Notes: a model not told the origin generated them from the sequence alone. Positions 41,479 to 50,773 are shown, numbered from the stretch's first letter. The stretch is 64,000 bases of DNA from Phytohabitans suffuscus (GCF_011764565.1 NZ_AP022871.1:4774320-4838319), one strand, 5' to 3'. Made by a program: numbers and translations.

Positions 41479-42704
41479 GCGAGGCGGGCGGCGCGGGCCT
41501 GGAGGTAGCGCTGCTCGGGCAGGCTGTTGGTGCGCTTGGCCGCCTGCTGGTAGCTGGCCCGGGCCGCCTCCCGGTCGCCGGCCAGCTCCTGGAGGTGCGC
41601 GCGCACCGCGTCGAGCCGGTGGTGCCCGGCGATCCGCTCGTCCTTGTCCAAGGTGGACAGTTCGTCGAGCCCTGCCTCGGGGCCGCGTACCATCGCGACC
41701 GCCACCGCCCGGTTGAGGGTGATCATCGGGTTGTCCGACACGCCGGCGAGCAGGTCGTAGAGGGCGAGGATCTGCGGCCAGTCGGTCTGCTCCGCGTGCG
41801 GCGCCTCGTCGTGCACCGCCGCGATCGCGGCCTGCAGCTGGTACGACCCGAGCGGGGCGTGGGCCAGCGTGTGCGTGACCAGCGCGACACCCTCCTTGAT
41901 GTACGCGGCGTTCCACAGCGCCCGGTCCTGGTCGGCGAGCGGGATCAGGTCGCCGCCGGGGCCGGTGCGGGCGGGGCGGCGGGCGTCGACGAGCAGCATC
42001 AGCGCGAGCAGGCCGGTCACCTCGCCGTCGCCGGGGAGCAGCGCGTGCAGCGCTCGGGCGAGCCGGATCGCCTCGGCGGTCAGCTCGACCCGGTGCAGCT
42101 GCGTGCCGGAGGTGGCGGTGTACCCCTCGTTGAAGATGAGGTACAGCACGTGCAGCACCGCCCGCAGCCGCTCCTGCCGCTCCTCGGGCGGCGGCAGCGC
42201 GAACGTGCCGCCGGTCGTCTTGATCCGCTGCTTGGCCCGGCTCACCCGCTGCGCCATCGTCGCCTCCGGTACCAGGAAGGCGTGCGCGATCTCGGCGGTG
42301 GTGAGGCCGCCGACCGCGCGGAGCGTGAGCGCGATCTGCGACGCGGCCGTGAGCGCCGGGTGGCAGCAGAGGAAGAGCAGCGTCAGCGTGTCGTCGCGGT
42401 CCGCTCCGCGCTCCTCGTCGGCGGCCGGGGCGACAAGCTCGGCCGCCGGCGCCATGACCACGAGGTTCTCCTCGCGGCGGCGGCGGGCGCTCTCGCTGCG
42501 GAACTGGTCGGTCAGCCGGCGGGACGCGACGGTCAGCAGCCAGGCGCGTGGGTTGTCCGGTACGCCCTCTTCGTGCCACTGCACCGCCGCGGCGAGCAGC
42601 GCCTCCTGCACCGCGTCCTCGCAGGCGTCGAACTGCCCGTACCGGCGGACCAGCGCGCCCAGCACCTGCGGCGCCTGCTCCCGGATCACTGCCTCGAAGG
42701 TCAC
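41475..42704 (-). CDS. ECF sigma factor with long C-terminal extension (ECF42-like)
   Basis: 409 residues. Region 2 LVRRYGQFDACEDAVQEALLAA and PRAWLLTVASRRLTDQFRSE; region 4 LTTAEIAHAFLVPEATMAQRVSRAKQRI. The 200-residue C-terminal helical extension (FNEGYTATSG, AYIKEGVALV, DNPMITLNRAVAVA, EQRYLQAR) is typical of ECF42-type sigma factors, which lack an anti-sigma factor and usually accompany a DGPF/YCII protein; none is adjacent here. GTG 42704 is chosen as the family start (MTFEAVIREQ), but the frame stays open upstream into a LuxR HTH remnant. Confidence 0.88.
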   Translation of the reverse strand: MTFEAVIREQAPQVLGALVRRYGQFDACEDAVQEALLAAAVQWHEEGVPDNPRAWLLTVASRRLTDQFRSESARRRREENLVVMAPAAELVAPAADEERGADRDDTLTLLFLCCHPALTAASQIALTLRAVGGLTTAEIAHAFLVPEATMAQRVSRAKQRIKTTGGTFALPPPEERQERLRAVLHVLYLIFNEGYTATSGTQLHRVELTAEAIRLARALHALLPGDGEVTGLLALMLLVDARRPARTGPGGDLIPLADQDRALWNAAYIKEGVALVTHTLAHAPLGSYQLQAAIAAVHDEAPHAEQTDWPQILALYDLLAGVSDNPMITLNRAVAVAMVRGPEAGLDELSTLDKDERIAGHHRLDAVRAHLQELAGDREAARASYQQAAKRTNSLPEQRYLQARAARLA

Positions 42705-42716
42705 GCTCTGATTAAA

Positions 42717-42917
42717 CCCCGCCCGGGCCCGGACCAGCCCGGTCTCGTACGCGACGACCACCAGCCGAGCCCGGCCGCGGGCGCCGAGCTTGACCATCGC
42801 GCGGCTCACGTGGGTGCGGGCGGTGGCCGGGCTGAGCCTCAGATCAGCCGCGATCTCCTCGTTGCTCAGGCCGCGCACTACCAGAGTGACCACCTCGCGC
42901 TCACACTGAGTGAGCAC
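42717..42917 (-). pseudogene. LuxR HTH remnant in frame with the sigma factor
   Basis: LTQCEREVVTLVVRGLSNEE continuing to THVSRAMVKLG and VVVAYETGLVRARAG is the C-terminal half of a NarL-type response regulator, similar to the intact neighbour at 43063. There is no receiver domain and no stop codon before the sigma gene, so it reads through into it. Probably a duplicated, decayed regulator; an actual fusion protein is possible. Confidence 0.65.
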
Positions 42918-42986
42918 GGCGGCCGGTCCTCGGCCGCGTGGCGGACGCCGCGGCGCTCTGAGACCTTCCGGATCAGGGCGCTCAAC

Positions 42987-43014
42987 AGACCGGGTGCGGC
43001 GCCGCACCCGGTCT
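42987..43014. terminator. 28-bp perfect palindrome
   Basis: AGACCGGGTGCGGC directly followed by its complement GCCGCACCCGGTCT, just downstream of the response regulator on the minus strand. Likely its terminator. Confidence 0.75.
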
Positions 43015-43062
43015 CGGGCGGCGGAGCCACCTCGACCCCGGAAGCTCTCCCCAGCGACGGGG

Positions 43063-43776
43063 TCAGCCGCCCGGCTTGACGAGGCCCGTCTCGTAGGCGA
43101 GCACGACGGCTTGGGCGCGGTCGCGCAGGCCGAGCTTGCCGAAGACGTGGGCCGCGTGGGTCTTGACCGTGGCCTCGCTCAGGGTCAGGGCCGCCGCGAT
43201 CTCCGAGTTGGACAGGCCGCGGCCCATGAGCGTCAGCACCTCGCGCTCGCGCGGCGTCAGGCCGGCCAGGTCGCGGTGGATCGCGGGCGGGCCGGCGGTC
43301 GCCGTCGCGTCGGTGGCCGCGAAGCGCTCGACCAGCCGGCGGGTGATCGACGGGGCGAGCAGGGCGTCGCCGGTGTCGACGAGACGGACGGCGGCCACGA
43401 GGTGCTCGGGCGTCACGTCCTTGAGCAGGAAGCCGCTGGCGCCGGCGGCCAGCGCCGCGTACACGTATCTGTCCAGGTCGAAGGTCGTCAGCATGAGCAC
43501 GCGGCACTCGGGCGAGTGCTCCAGCACCCGGCGGGTTGCCTCCAGGCCGTCCATGCCCGGCATGCGGATGTCCATCAGCGCCACGTCGGGCCGCAGCCGC
43601 CGCACCGCCTCGACCGCCTCGGCACCGTCGGCGGCCTCGCCGACGACCTCGATGCCCCCGGCCGCCAGGATCATGCGGAAGCCGCTGCGGACCAGGGCCT
43701 GGTCGTCCGCGATGACCACCCGCGGCGAGCCAGCTGGACCGCCCGCTCGCCCGCCGCCGGCGACTCGCTCGCTCAC
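43063..43776 (-). CDS. LuxR/NarL-type response regulator
   Basis: 237 residues from GTG 43776 (AGGAAG upstream). Receiver: VVIADDQALVRSGF, phosphoacceptor Asp in VALMDIRMPGMDG, Lys in FLLKDVTPEHL. LuxR HTH: LTPREREVLTLMGRGLSNSE with ATVKTHAAHVFGKLG. The frame continues upstream through repeat sequence to 43947, which I treat as non-coding. Partner of the kinase at 44009; the pair probably controls the ABC exporter that follows on the other strand, a common layout. Confidence 0.9.
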   Translation of the reverse strand: MSERVAGGGRAGGPAGSPRVVIADDQALVRSGFRMILAAGGIEVVGEAADGAEAVEAVRRLRPDVALMDIRMPGMDGLEATRRVLEHSPECRVLMLTTFDLDRYVYAALAAGASGFLLKDVTPEHLVAAVRLVDTGDALLAPSITRRLVERFAATDATATAGPPAIHRDLAGLTPREREVLTLMGRGLSNSEIAAALTLSEATVKTHAAHVFGKLGLRDRAQAVVLAYETGLVKPGG

Positions 43777-43786
43777 TGAACTTCCT

Positions 43787-44005
43787 GGTTTGCTCGCTCG
43801 TGCGGCGTTGGAGGCGACGTCTTCCTTCGCCACCCCGCGAGACCCGCGGGCCGGCTCCGTCCAGACGCCGCCGCGCCAACTCGCTCGCGCTGAGTCTTCT
43901 GGTTCGCTCGCTCGTGCGGCGCTGAAGGCGACGTCTTCCTCCGCCACCCCGCAAAACCCGCGGGCTGGCTCCGTCCAGACGCCGCCGCGCCAACTCGCTC
44001 GCTCA
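43787..44005. repeat. Tandem repeat of about 115 bp, two copies
   Basis: Two units of roughly 90% identity, each running from (C)TGGTTYGCTCGCTCGTGCGG to GACGCCGCCGCGCCAACTCG, fill the gap between the histidine kinase and response regulator genes. The end of the unit resembles the start region of the response regulator gene (GAGCGAGTCGCC). Confidence 0.75.
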
Positions 44006-44008
44006 CTC

Positions 44009-44815
44009 TCACTGGACCTCCAGGGGGAGTTTGGCGCGGACCCGGAAGCCGCCGCCCAGGCGGCGGCGGGCGTCGAGGTCGCCGCCGAAGACGGCGACGC
44101 GCTGGCGTAGGCCGAGCAGGCCGCGGCCCTCGCCGGGGGTGCCCCGCGGGCGTGGGTGGCCGCCGGAGAGCACGCTCGGGCCGGTGTTGAGCACCTCGAT
44201 CCGCAGGTACTTCTCGCCGTAGCGGACGGTGACCTCGGCCTTGACCCCGTCGCCGTGCTTGAGCGCGTTGGTGAGGGCCTCCTGGACGATCCGGTAGGCG
44301 GTCAGGTCGACGCCGGACGGCAGCGGGCGCGGGTCGCCGGAGATGCGGACCTCGACCGGGAGGCCGGCGAACGCGATCCGGTCGATCAGTGGGCTGAGCT
44401 GGCTCAGGCTTGGCTGGGGCGCGAGGTCGATCCCGTCCTCGCCGTCCGCCGACGGGGCGAGCACGCCGAGCAGGTGGCGTAGCTCGGTCATCGTGTCGCG
44501 GCCGGCGCTCTCCACGGCCCGCAGCGCCGCGGTGGCCTCGCCGGCGTCGGCGTCGATCACCTGGCGGGCCGCGCCGGCCTGCACGACCATGACGCTCACG
44601 TTGTGGCTGACGATGTCGTGCAGCTCGCGGGCGATCCGGGCGCGCTCGGCGTCGACCGCGCCGCGGGCGGCCGTCTCGCGCTCGCGCTCCAGCAGCCAGC
44701 CGCGCTCCTCCAGCGCCCTGGTGAAGGCGCGCCGGGTGCGGACCAGCCGCACCGCGAGCAGCGCGGCGGCCGCGGTCGCCACCGCCGCGACCAGCCAACC
44801 CACCATGGCGACCAC
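44009..44815 (-). CDS. NarL-type sensor histidine kinase
   Basis: 268 residues, short for the family: a single N-terminal membrane helix (7-28), HisKA_3 with ARELHDIVSHNVSV (phospho-His), and HATPase with VQEALTNALKHGDG and GLLGLRQRVAVFGG. With no ectodomain it probably senses the membrane itself or the adjacent ABC permease, in the manner of transporter-linked antibiotic sensors. Divergent from the ABC transporter operon. Confidence 0.9.
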   Translation of the reverse strand: MVAMVGWLVAAVATAAAALLAVRLVRTRRAFTRALEERGWLLERERETAARGAVDAERARIARELHDIVSHNVSVMVVQAGAARQVIDADAGEATAALRAVESAGRDTMTELRHLLGVLAPSADGEDGIDLAPQPSLSQLSPLIDRIAFAGLPVEVRISGDPRPLPSGVDLTAYRIVQEALTNALKHGDGVKAEVTVRYGEKYLRIEVLNTGPSVLSGGHPRPRGTPGEGRGLLGLRQRVAVFGGDLDARRRLGGGFRVRAKLPLEVQ

Positions 44816-44941
44816 TCTCTCAGGCCGCGGCGGGCGGGCACATCATCCCGGGGAGGCAGCGCGTACATCGCCGGGATGAGACGCGCGGGGCAGTTACCAC
44901 CGCGAGCCGATGCCCCCGGGGTGCCCGCCGGGCCAATCTCT

Positions 44942-45649
44942 ATGACTATGAGTGACGAAGGCAACGAGCCGGCGGTCGTCCAGCTGTCGGACGTCCGCAA
45001 GGAGTACGGCGACGCGGTCGCCCTCGACGGGATCTCCCTGCGGATCCGGGCCGGCGAGGCGGTCGCCGTGATGGGTCCCTCGGGCAGCGGCAAGTCGACG
45101 CTGCTCAACGTCATCGCCGGTCTGGACCGGCCCACGTCCGGCTCGGTCGTGGTGCACGGTGACGATCTCGGGCGGCTGGACGAGAAGGGGCTGGCCCTCT
45201 TCCGCCGGCGCCGGATCGGCATGATCTTCCAGTTCTTCAACCTCATCGACGACCTGCCCGCGCTCGACAACGTGGCGCTCGCCGCCCAGCTCGCCGGCGT
45301 GGCCGCACCGCACGCCCGGCGGCGCGCACTCGAGCTGCTCGACGAGCTGGGCGTCGCGGGCCGGCGCAACACGTACCCGGCCCAGCTCAGCGGCGGCGAG
45401 CGGCAGCGCGTGGCGGTGGCCCGGGCGCTGATGAACCGGCCCGCCCTCCTGCTGGCCGACGAGCCCACCGGCGCGCTGGACAGCCGGGTCGGTGAGCAGG
45501 TGATGGACCTGCTGCTCGACCTCAACCAGATCGGCCAGACGCTGCTGATGGTCACCCACGACGAGCGGCTCGCCACCCGCTGCGCCAGCCGGGTCATCGA
45601 GATCGTCGACGGCCGGGTCGCCCGCGAACGCACTCTGGAGCGCGCGTGA
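44942..45649 (+). CDS. ABC transporter ATP-binding protein, MacB/LolD type
   Basis: 235 residues (ATG 44942; ATG 44948 equally possible, no Shine-Dalgarno). Walker A GPSGSGKST, Q-loop FQFFNLIDDL, signature LSGGERQRVAVA, Walker B LLLADEPTGALD, H-loop MVTHDE. Energises the FtsX-like permease whose GTG start overlaps its stop by 4 nt. Such pairs export antimicrobial peptides or work on envelope lipoproteins. Confidence 0.93.
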   Translation: MTMSDEGNEPAVVQLSDVRKEYGDAVALDGISLRIRAGEAVAVMGPSGSGKSTLLNVIAGLDRPTSGSVVVHGDDLGRLDEKGLALFRRRRIGMIFQFFNLIDDLPALDNVALAAQLAGVAAPHARRRALELLDELGVAGRRNTYPAQLSGGERQRVAVARALMNRPALLLADEPTGALDSRVGEQVMDLLLDLNQIGQTLLMVTHDERLATRCASRVIEIVDGRVARERTLERA

Positions 45650-47925
45650 GCGCCGTGTGGCTGGCGGCGCGCGCGGCCGTACGCCGGCGCCGGCTGCAGA
45701 CCGCCGTCGTGGGCATCGTGGTCGGTGTCTGCACCACGATGACGGTGGTGGCGGTAGGGCTGCTGGCCGTCTCGTCCGGCCCTTTCGACCGGGCGTACGC
45801 CCAGCAGCGCGGCGCCCACCTCAGCGTCACGTACGACCGCGCGAAGGTGACCGACGCGCAGCTCACCTCGGCCGCCGCGTGGTCCGGCGTGGAGGCGGTG
45901 GCGGGACCGTTCAGCCAGGCCACGGTCGAGCTCGGCGCCGCCGACCGGCCACGCGGCATGCCGCTCACGGTGGCGGGCCGCGCCGACCCCGCCGGGCCGG
46001 TGGACCGCCTCAACCTGTGGAACGGCCGGTGGGCGACCGCACCAGGTGAGATCGTCATGAACGAAAACCCGGCCGGCCCCGGCTTTCGCGCCCGTATCGG
46101 CGACGAGTTCACCACCCCGGACGGCGTCACGCTGACCGTGGTCGGGCGCGCGTACAGCATGAGCCGCTCGGCCGACGCGTGGGTCACGCCCGGACAGATC
46201 GCCGCGCTGAACCCGAGCGCGACCCAGCTGCTGTACCGATTCGCCGAAGCGGGTACCACCTCGGCGATGCGGGCGGGCGAGGCCGAGGTGACCAGGGGGC
46301 TGACCGGCGCCCGGCTCGGCTCGACCTCGTACCTGGTCCTCCGCGAGGAGGCCGCGCGCGAGGCCGCCACGTACGTGACGTTCCTGATCGCGTTCGGCGT
46401 GCTCGGCCTCGCGGTCGCGATCCTCATCGTGGGGAACGTGGTCAGCGGCGCCGTGGTCGCCGGCTTCCGGCACATCGGGGTGCTCAAGGCGCTCGGCTTC
46501 ACCCCCACCCAGGTGCTGGCCGTGTACCTGACGATGGTCTCCGTCCCGGCGGTCGCCGGATGCGCGCTCGGCACGGCTCTCGGCAACGTGCTGGCCCGGC
46601 CGCTGCTGTCCCAGGCGTTCCGAAACCTCGGCGCCGAGGGCATCGGCGTGCCGCTCTGGGTCAGCGTGGCGGTGGCGCTCGGCGTGCCGCTGACGGTCGC
46701 GCTCTCCGCGTTCGTACCGGCGATGCGGGCCCGCCGCCTCCCCGCGGCCGAGGCGATCAGCGCGGGGAGCGCGCCGCAGAGCGGTGGCGGCCTGCGGGTG
46801 CAGCGCTGGCTGAGCGGCACCCGGCTGCCCCGCGCGGTGAGCCTCGGCCTCGGCCTGCCGTTCGCCCGGCCGGCCCGCAGCGCCCTGACGATGGCGGCGG
46901 TGGTGCTCGGCGTGACGAGCGTGACGCTGGCGATCGGCCTGGCCGACTCGCTGACCCGCTACCAGCGGGCGGAGGCGCGTTCCGGCGCGGTACAGGTGGA
47001 GGCGTTTCCGGCCGGCGGCCCGGACGCCGGCTCGGCGGGGGACGAGGCACTCCTGCGCGCGGCGCCCGGCACCCGCTACCTGCTCGGCTCCCTGGACCTG
47101 CCGGTGCGCCAGATCGGCAACACGGACCAGACGATGCTGAGGCTCTACAAGGGTGACACGGCCGCCCTCGGCCAGCGGGTCCTGGATGGACGGTGGCCGT
47201 CCGCGGTGGGCGAGGTGGCCGTCGCCAAGCGCTTTCTCGTCCAACGTGGACTGTCCATAGGAGACTCGTTCGCGATCGAGGCGGGCGAGGGCGTCACGCG
47301 GGTGCGGGTCGTCGGGATGGTGCTCTTCAACGAGACCGAGACGATCATCGCGGACTGGTCGACCGCCGCGCTCGTCGTGCCCGAGGCGTTTCCGGACCGG
47401 TTCGAGATCCAGCTGACCGGCGGTACGGACCCGCGGGCGTACATGGACGCGCTGCGCGGCTCCGGCCTGATGGCGGTGCCGCCCGAGGGCGCGGAGCAGT
47501 TCGTCGTGATCGTGCTGGTGACCGTCACGCTGCTGACGCTGATGCTCGCCGTGGTGGCCGCGCTGGGCGTCTTCAACACGGCCGTGCTCAGCACCCGCGA
47601 GCGCCGCCGCGACCTCGGCATGCTCAAGTCGATCGGGATGACCCCCGGCCAGGTCGTCGTGATGGTGGTGACCTCGATGGCGGTGCTCGGCGCGCTCGGC
47701 GGCCTGCTCGGCATCCCGATCGGTGTGGCCGTACACCGCGTGGTGCTGCCCGCGATGGCCGACGCCGCGCAGGTGGGCTTCCCCTCCGCTTTCCTCGATG
47801 TCTACGAGGTGCCCACGCTCGCCCTGCTGGCCGTGGCCGGGGTCGCGATCGCCGCGGTGGGCGCGCTGATGCCGGCCAGGTCAGCGGCCCGGCTCACGAT
47901 CGCCGAGGTGCTGCACAACGAGTGA
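45646..47925 (+). CDS. ABC transporter permease, FtsX/MacB-like, duplicated
   Basis: 759 residues. First helix about 18-40, large extracellular region (40-230), then three helices (245-350); a second FtsX block begins at about 395 with another helix, an ectodomain and three C-terminal helices (LVTVTLLTLMLAVVAALGVF; MPARSAARLTIAEVL). Both halves carry the cytoplasmic signature (FRHIGVLKALGFTPTQVLAV; RRDLGMLKSIGMTPGQVVV). Partner of the preceding ATPase; likely exporter regulated by the divergent two-component system. Confidence 0.93.
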   Translation: MSAVWLAARAAVRRRRLQTAVVGIVVGVCTTMTVVAVGLLAVSSGPFDRAYAQQRGAHLSVTYDRAKVTDAQLTSAAAWSGVEAVAGPFSQATVELGAADRPRGMPLTVAGRADPAGPVDRLNLWNGRWATAPGEIVMNENPAGPGFRARIGDEFTTPDGVTLTVVGRAYSMSRSADAWVTPGQIAALNPSATQLLYRFAEAGTTSAMRAGEAEVTRGLTGARLGSTSYLVLREEAAREAATYVTFLIAFGVLGLAVAILIVGNVVSGAVVAGFRHIGVLKALGFTPTQVLAVYLTMVSVPAVAGCALGTALGNVLARPLLSQAFRNLGAEGIGVPLWVSVAVALGVPLTVALSAFVPAMRARRLPAAEAISAGSAPQSGGGLRVQRWLSGTRLPRAVSLGLGLPFARPARSALTMAAVVLGVTSVTLAIGLADSLTRYQRAEARSGAVQVEAFPAGGPDAGSAGDEALLRAAPGTRYLLGSLDLPVRQIGNTDQTMLRLYKGDTAALGQRVLDGRWPSAVGEVAVAKRFLVQRGLSIGDSFAIEAGEGVTRVRVVGMVLFNETETIIADWSTAALVVPEAFPDRFEIQLTGGTDPRAYMDALRGSGLMAVPPEGAEQFVVIVLVTVTLLTLMLAVVAALGVFNTAVLSTRERRRDLGMLKSIGMTPGQVVVMVVTSMAVLGALGGLLGIPIGVAVHRVVLPAMADAAQVGFPSAFLDVYEVPTLALLAVAGVAIAAVGALMPARSAARLTIAEVLHNE

Positions 47926-48007
47926 CCGCGCGGGCCGCGGCGCGGCGAGCTGGGCCGGGGGATCGCGATCATTGATCAACCTTCCGGCCCGGGTGCATCG
48001 TTGACAC

Positions 48008-48985
48008 ATGCGAAACGGGGAGGCCCTGCTCGGGCCGGAGGAAGAGTGGGCGTACCGGGTGCTGGTGCGCCTGGGCACGGCCCGCGCGGACGAGGTGGCG
48101 GCGCGCATGTCGCTCCCGCCGGACGACGGGCGGCGGCTGCTGAAGGGACTGGGTGACAAGGGGCTGGTGGCGGTCGAGGGCACGGACGTGTACCGGCCGC
48201 TGCCGCCCGAGCCCGCGCTCGGCACCGAGCTGCTGCGCCGCCAGGAGTCGCTGGAGGAGGCGCGGCGCGGGCTGGCGGCGCTCAGCGAGGAGTACCTGAC
48301 CAGCGCCCGGCGCCGGCATTCGGACCAGCTCGTGGAGGTCGTGGTCGGCGCGGCGGCACTGCGCGAGCGGATCCGCCGGCTCCAGGACTCGGCGAAGCGC
48401 GAGATGCGGTGGCTCTGCCGGGCGAACGCGGTCGCGATGGAGAGCACGGAGAACACCGAGGAGTTCGACGCGCTCGACCGCGGCGTCCACTACCAGGTCA
48501 TCTACGAGCGGGCGCTGCTGATGGAGCCGGGCATGCAGGCCAACGTCGCCGAGGGCATCCGCCGCGGCGAGGAGGCGCGCAGCCTGCGTGCGCTGCCGGT
48601 GCGGCTGGCCGTCGCGGACCGCACGACCGCGATCTGCCCGCTGATCCGGGGCGACGAGGGCGATATCGGCGAACCTTCGGCCGCGATCATCGGGCGCAGC
48701 CAGCTGCTCGACGCGCTGATCGCGCTCTTCGAGAGCCACTGGGACATGGCGACGCCGGTGCGGATCGACGGTGGCCTGCCGGACGAGGACCCGGACCTGC
48801 CCGACGAGTCCGAGCGGTTCGTGCTCTCGCTGCTCGTGGCCGGCGTGCCGGACAAGTCGATCGCCTCCCAGATGGGCGTGAGCCGCCGCACCGTACAGCG
48901 CCGCCTGGACCGCCTGATGGCGCTCGCCGGCGTGGACACCCGGCCGGGCCTGGCCTTCCAGGCGGCCCGGCGCGGGTGGCTCTAG
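48008..48985 (+). CDS. TrmB-like/LuxR HTH transcriptional regulator
   Basis: 325 residues. N-terminal winged helix of TrmB type (EEEWAYRVLVRLGTARADEV, LLKGLGDKGLVAVEG), coiled region, a phospholipase D-like ligand-binding fold (MRWLCRANAV; PVRLAVADRTTAICPL), and a C-terminal LuxR HTH (ERFVLSLLVAGVPDKSIASQ, VSRRTVQRRLDRLMALAG). This architecture is common in Streptomyces and relatives. Its TAG stop is in the CTAG target of the following insertion sequence, so the gene is intact. A possible -35/-10 TTGATC-N18-CATCGT precedes the ATG by 6 nt. Confidence 0.85.
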   Translation: MRNGEALLGPEEEWAYRVLVRLGTARADEVAARMSLPPDDGRRLLKGLGDKGLVAVEGTDVYRPLPPEPALGTELLRRQESLEEARRGLAALSEEYLTSARRRHSDQLVEVVVGAAALRERIRRLQDSAKREMRWLCRANAVAMESTENTEEFDALDRGVHYQVIYERALLMEPGMQANVAEGIRRGEEARSLRALPVRLAVADRTTAICPLIRGDEGDIGEPSAAIIGRSQLLDALIALFESHWDMATPVRIDGGLPDEDPDLPDESERFVLSLLVAGVPDKSIASQMGVSRRTVQRRLDRLMALAGVDTRPGLAFQAARRGWL

Positions 48986-50754
48986 ACCCGTCTTTCGCAC
49001 ATGGATTTGATCGATGCGTGTCGTGAGCGAGTGGTTGGTGTGGTGAGCGGGAGACTGCTTCGTCGTGGGTATATCGAGCCAGCCTCGGCGTGGTCGGTCT
49101 GGACCTTGGCCGCGGATCGCGGTGGTGGAGGTGTTGGAGAAGCGGTTGGGGTCGCTGCCGGTGATCGCGGATTTCTCCCGCCGGTTGGATATCGCGGGGA
49201 TCGTCGATCGGGCCTGCCCGATGCGTGATATCGCGGTGGTCAGCCACGGCCAGGTTGTCGAGGCGTTGATCGCCAACCGGCTGACCGGCCCGCATGCGAT
49301 GGTCGGCGTCGCGGACTGGGCGCGGGATTGGGCGGTGCAGGAGGTGTACGGCGTGGCTGCCGACGCGCTCAACGATGACCGTCTGGGCCGGGCCCTGGAC
49401 GCTGTCGCACCGCGGGTCGAGCAGATCGTCGGGTCGGTCGGCGCACGGGCTATCGAAGCGTTCGGCATCGACGTGGCCCGCCTGCATTGGGACATGACCT
49501 CGATCTCCCTGTACGGCGCCTACGACCGCGTCGAGGACGAGCACCCGGCACCGGCGTACGGCCACCCCAAAGACCGGCGGACCGACCTGAAACAGATCCA
49601 GGCCGGTATCGGCGTGGCTGCCGATGGCGGGATCCCGGTGTTCCACCGCGCCTACGACGGCGGGGCTGGGGAGGTCGCCCAGGTCGTGGACACCATGCAC
49701 GCGCTGAAGGCGATGGCCGGACCTTGCACCTTCCTGCTGATCGGCGACTCGAAACTGATCTCCTACACCAACGTCACCGCGATGCTCCAGGCCGGGGTCA
49801 CGTTCATCGCACCGCTGGCCGCCTCCCGCGTGCCCGACGGGCTGTTCGCCGGCATCGACCGCGCCACCGCCACACCGGTGGACTACATCGCCGAACGCGA
49901 CCAGGACACACCGCCGTGGCACCGGGCCGCCTACCGGGTCACCGAGGACACCATGGCCCTGCCCGGCCGGCGCAAGAAGGACCCCGTCCACCAACTCCGC
50001 CGGATCCTGGTGCACTCCACCGCCAACGCCGACGCCGCCGGCAAGGCCCGCACCCTCAAACTCGCCCAGGCCCGCACCGAACTGGACACCCTCACCCGCA
50101 CCGCAGGCACCCGCTACCACCCCACCGTCGAGGCCGTCACCGCCAAGGCCGCCGACATCGCCCGCCGCCGCCGCATCACCGCCTACCTCCGCACGACCAT
50201 CACCACCACACCCACCGGCACACCCGTGTTCACCTGGACCTTCGACCAAGCCGCGATCGACGCCGACGCCACCGGCGACGGCTGGTACGCCCTGCTGACC
50301 AACCTCGCCCCCGACATCGACGCCGCCGAGGTCCTACACCGCTACAAGGACCAACCCACCGTCGAACGCCGCTACGGCGACCTCAAAGGCCCCCTCGCCG
50401 TCGCGCCGATGTTCCTGCGACACAACCGCAGGATCACCGCCCTGATCACCGTGATCTGCCTGGCCCTGCTCATCTTCTGCCTCATCGAACGCGAGGTCCG
50501 CACCAACCTCGCCCCCGACACCGACATGATCGGCTTCTACACCAACGACCGCCGCGCCATGAAGCCCACCGGACGACTGATCCTGCGAGCCCTCAGCGAC
50601 CTACGCCTCATCCCAGCCCACCACGACCAACCACCCACCATCCCCAAACCCGGCTGGCTACAGGCCCAACTTCTCGACCTCTTACACGTCGACCCCACCC
50701 AACCCCGCTGGCCATGACGAAAAGACCACTCACTCCCATGTGCGAAAGACGGGT
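48986..50754. mobile_element. IS1634-type insertion sequence
   Basis: 1769 bp. Perfect 19-bp terminal inverted repeats ACCCGTCTTTCGCACATGG at 48986-49004 and complement at 50736-50754, flanked on both sides by CTAG (48982-48985 and 50755-50758), the likely target duplication. Because the site is itself palindromic (TCTAGA), the exact ends could shift by 1-2 bp. Contains one transposase gene. Confidence 0.9.
49065..50717 (+). CDS. IS1634-family (DDE) transposase
   Basis: Up to 550 residues (GTG 49065; a later GTG at 49122 would still give the N-terminal IAVVEVLEKRLGSLPV). DDE-type motifs: Asp in LHWDMTSISLYGAY, Asp in CTFLLIGDSKLIS, Glu in DQPTVERRYGDLKGPLAV (the YREKW-like region). No frameshift or stop, so the element may be active. 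The C-terminal third uses more A and C (ACC, CAC) than host genes, suggesting a foreign origin. Confidence 0.92.
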   Translation: MGISSQPRRGRSGPWPRIAVVEVLEKRLGSLPVIADFSRRLDIAGIVDRACPMRDIAVVSHGQVVEALIANRLTGPHAMVGVADWARDWAVQEVYGVAADALNDDRLGRALDAVAPRVEQIVGSVGARAIEAFGIDVARLHWDMTSISLYGAYDRVEDEHPAPAYGHPKDRRTDLKQIQAGIGVAADGGIPVFHRAYDGGAGEVAQVVDTMHALKAMAGPCTFLLIGDSKLISYTNVTAMLQAGVTFIAPLAASRVPDGLFAGIDRATATPVDYIAERDQDTPPWHRAAYRVTEDTMALPGRRKKDPVHQLRRILVHSTANADAAGKARTLKLAQARTELDTLTRTAGTRYHPTVEAVTAKAADIARRRRITAYLRTTITTTPTGTPVFTWTFDQAAIDADATGDGWYALLTNLAPDIDAAEVLHRYKDQPTVERRYGDLKGPLAVAPMFLRHNRRITALITVICLALLIFCLIEREVRTNLAPDTDMIGFYTNDRRAMKPTGRLILRALSDLRLIPAHHDQPPTIPKPGWLQAQLLDLLHVDPTQPRWP

Positions 50755-50773
50755 CTAGATCTAGAGAGCTTCG

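Noticed and set aside
41475..43007. Treating the whole 510-codon frame as one normal sigma factor gene.
   Set aside because: The family start is at 42704, and the first 100 residues are a LuxR HTH remnant; reported separately as a finding.
44596..47736. A 1046-codon minus-strand open frame opposite the ABC transporter.
   Set aside because: Composition (HRGHHHHDD-type) and lack of any domain show it is the antisense of high-GC coding sequence.
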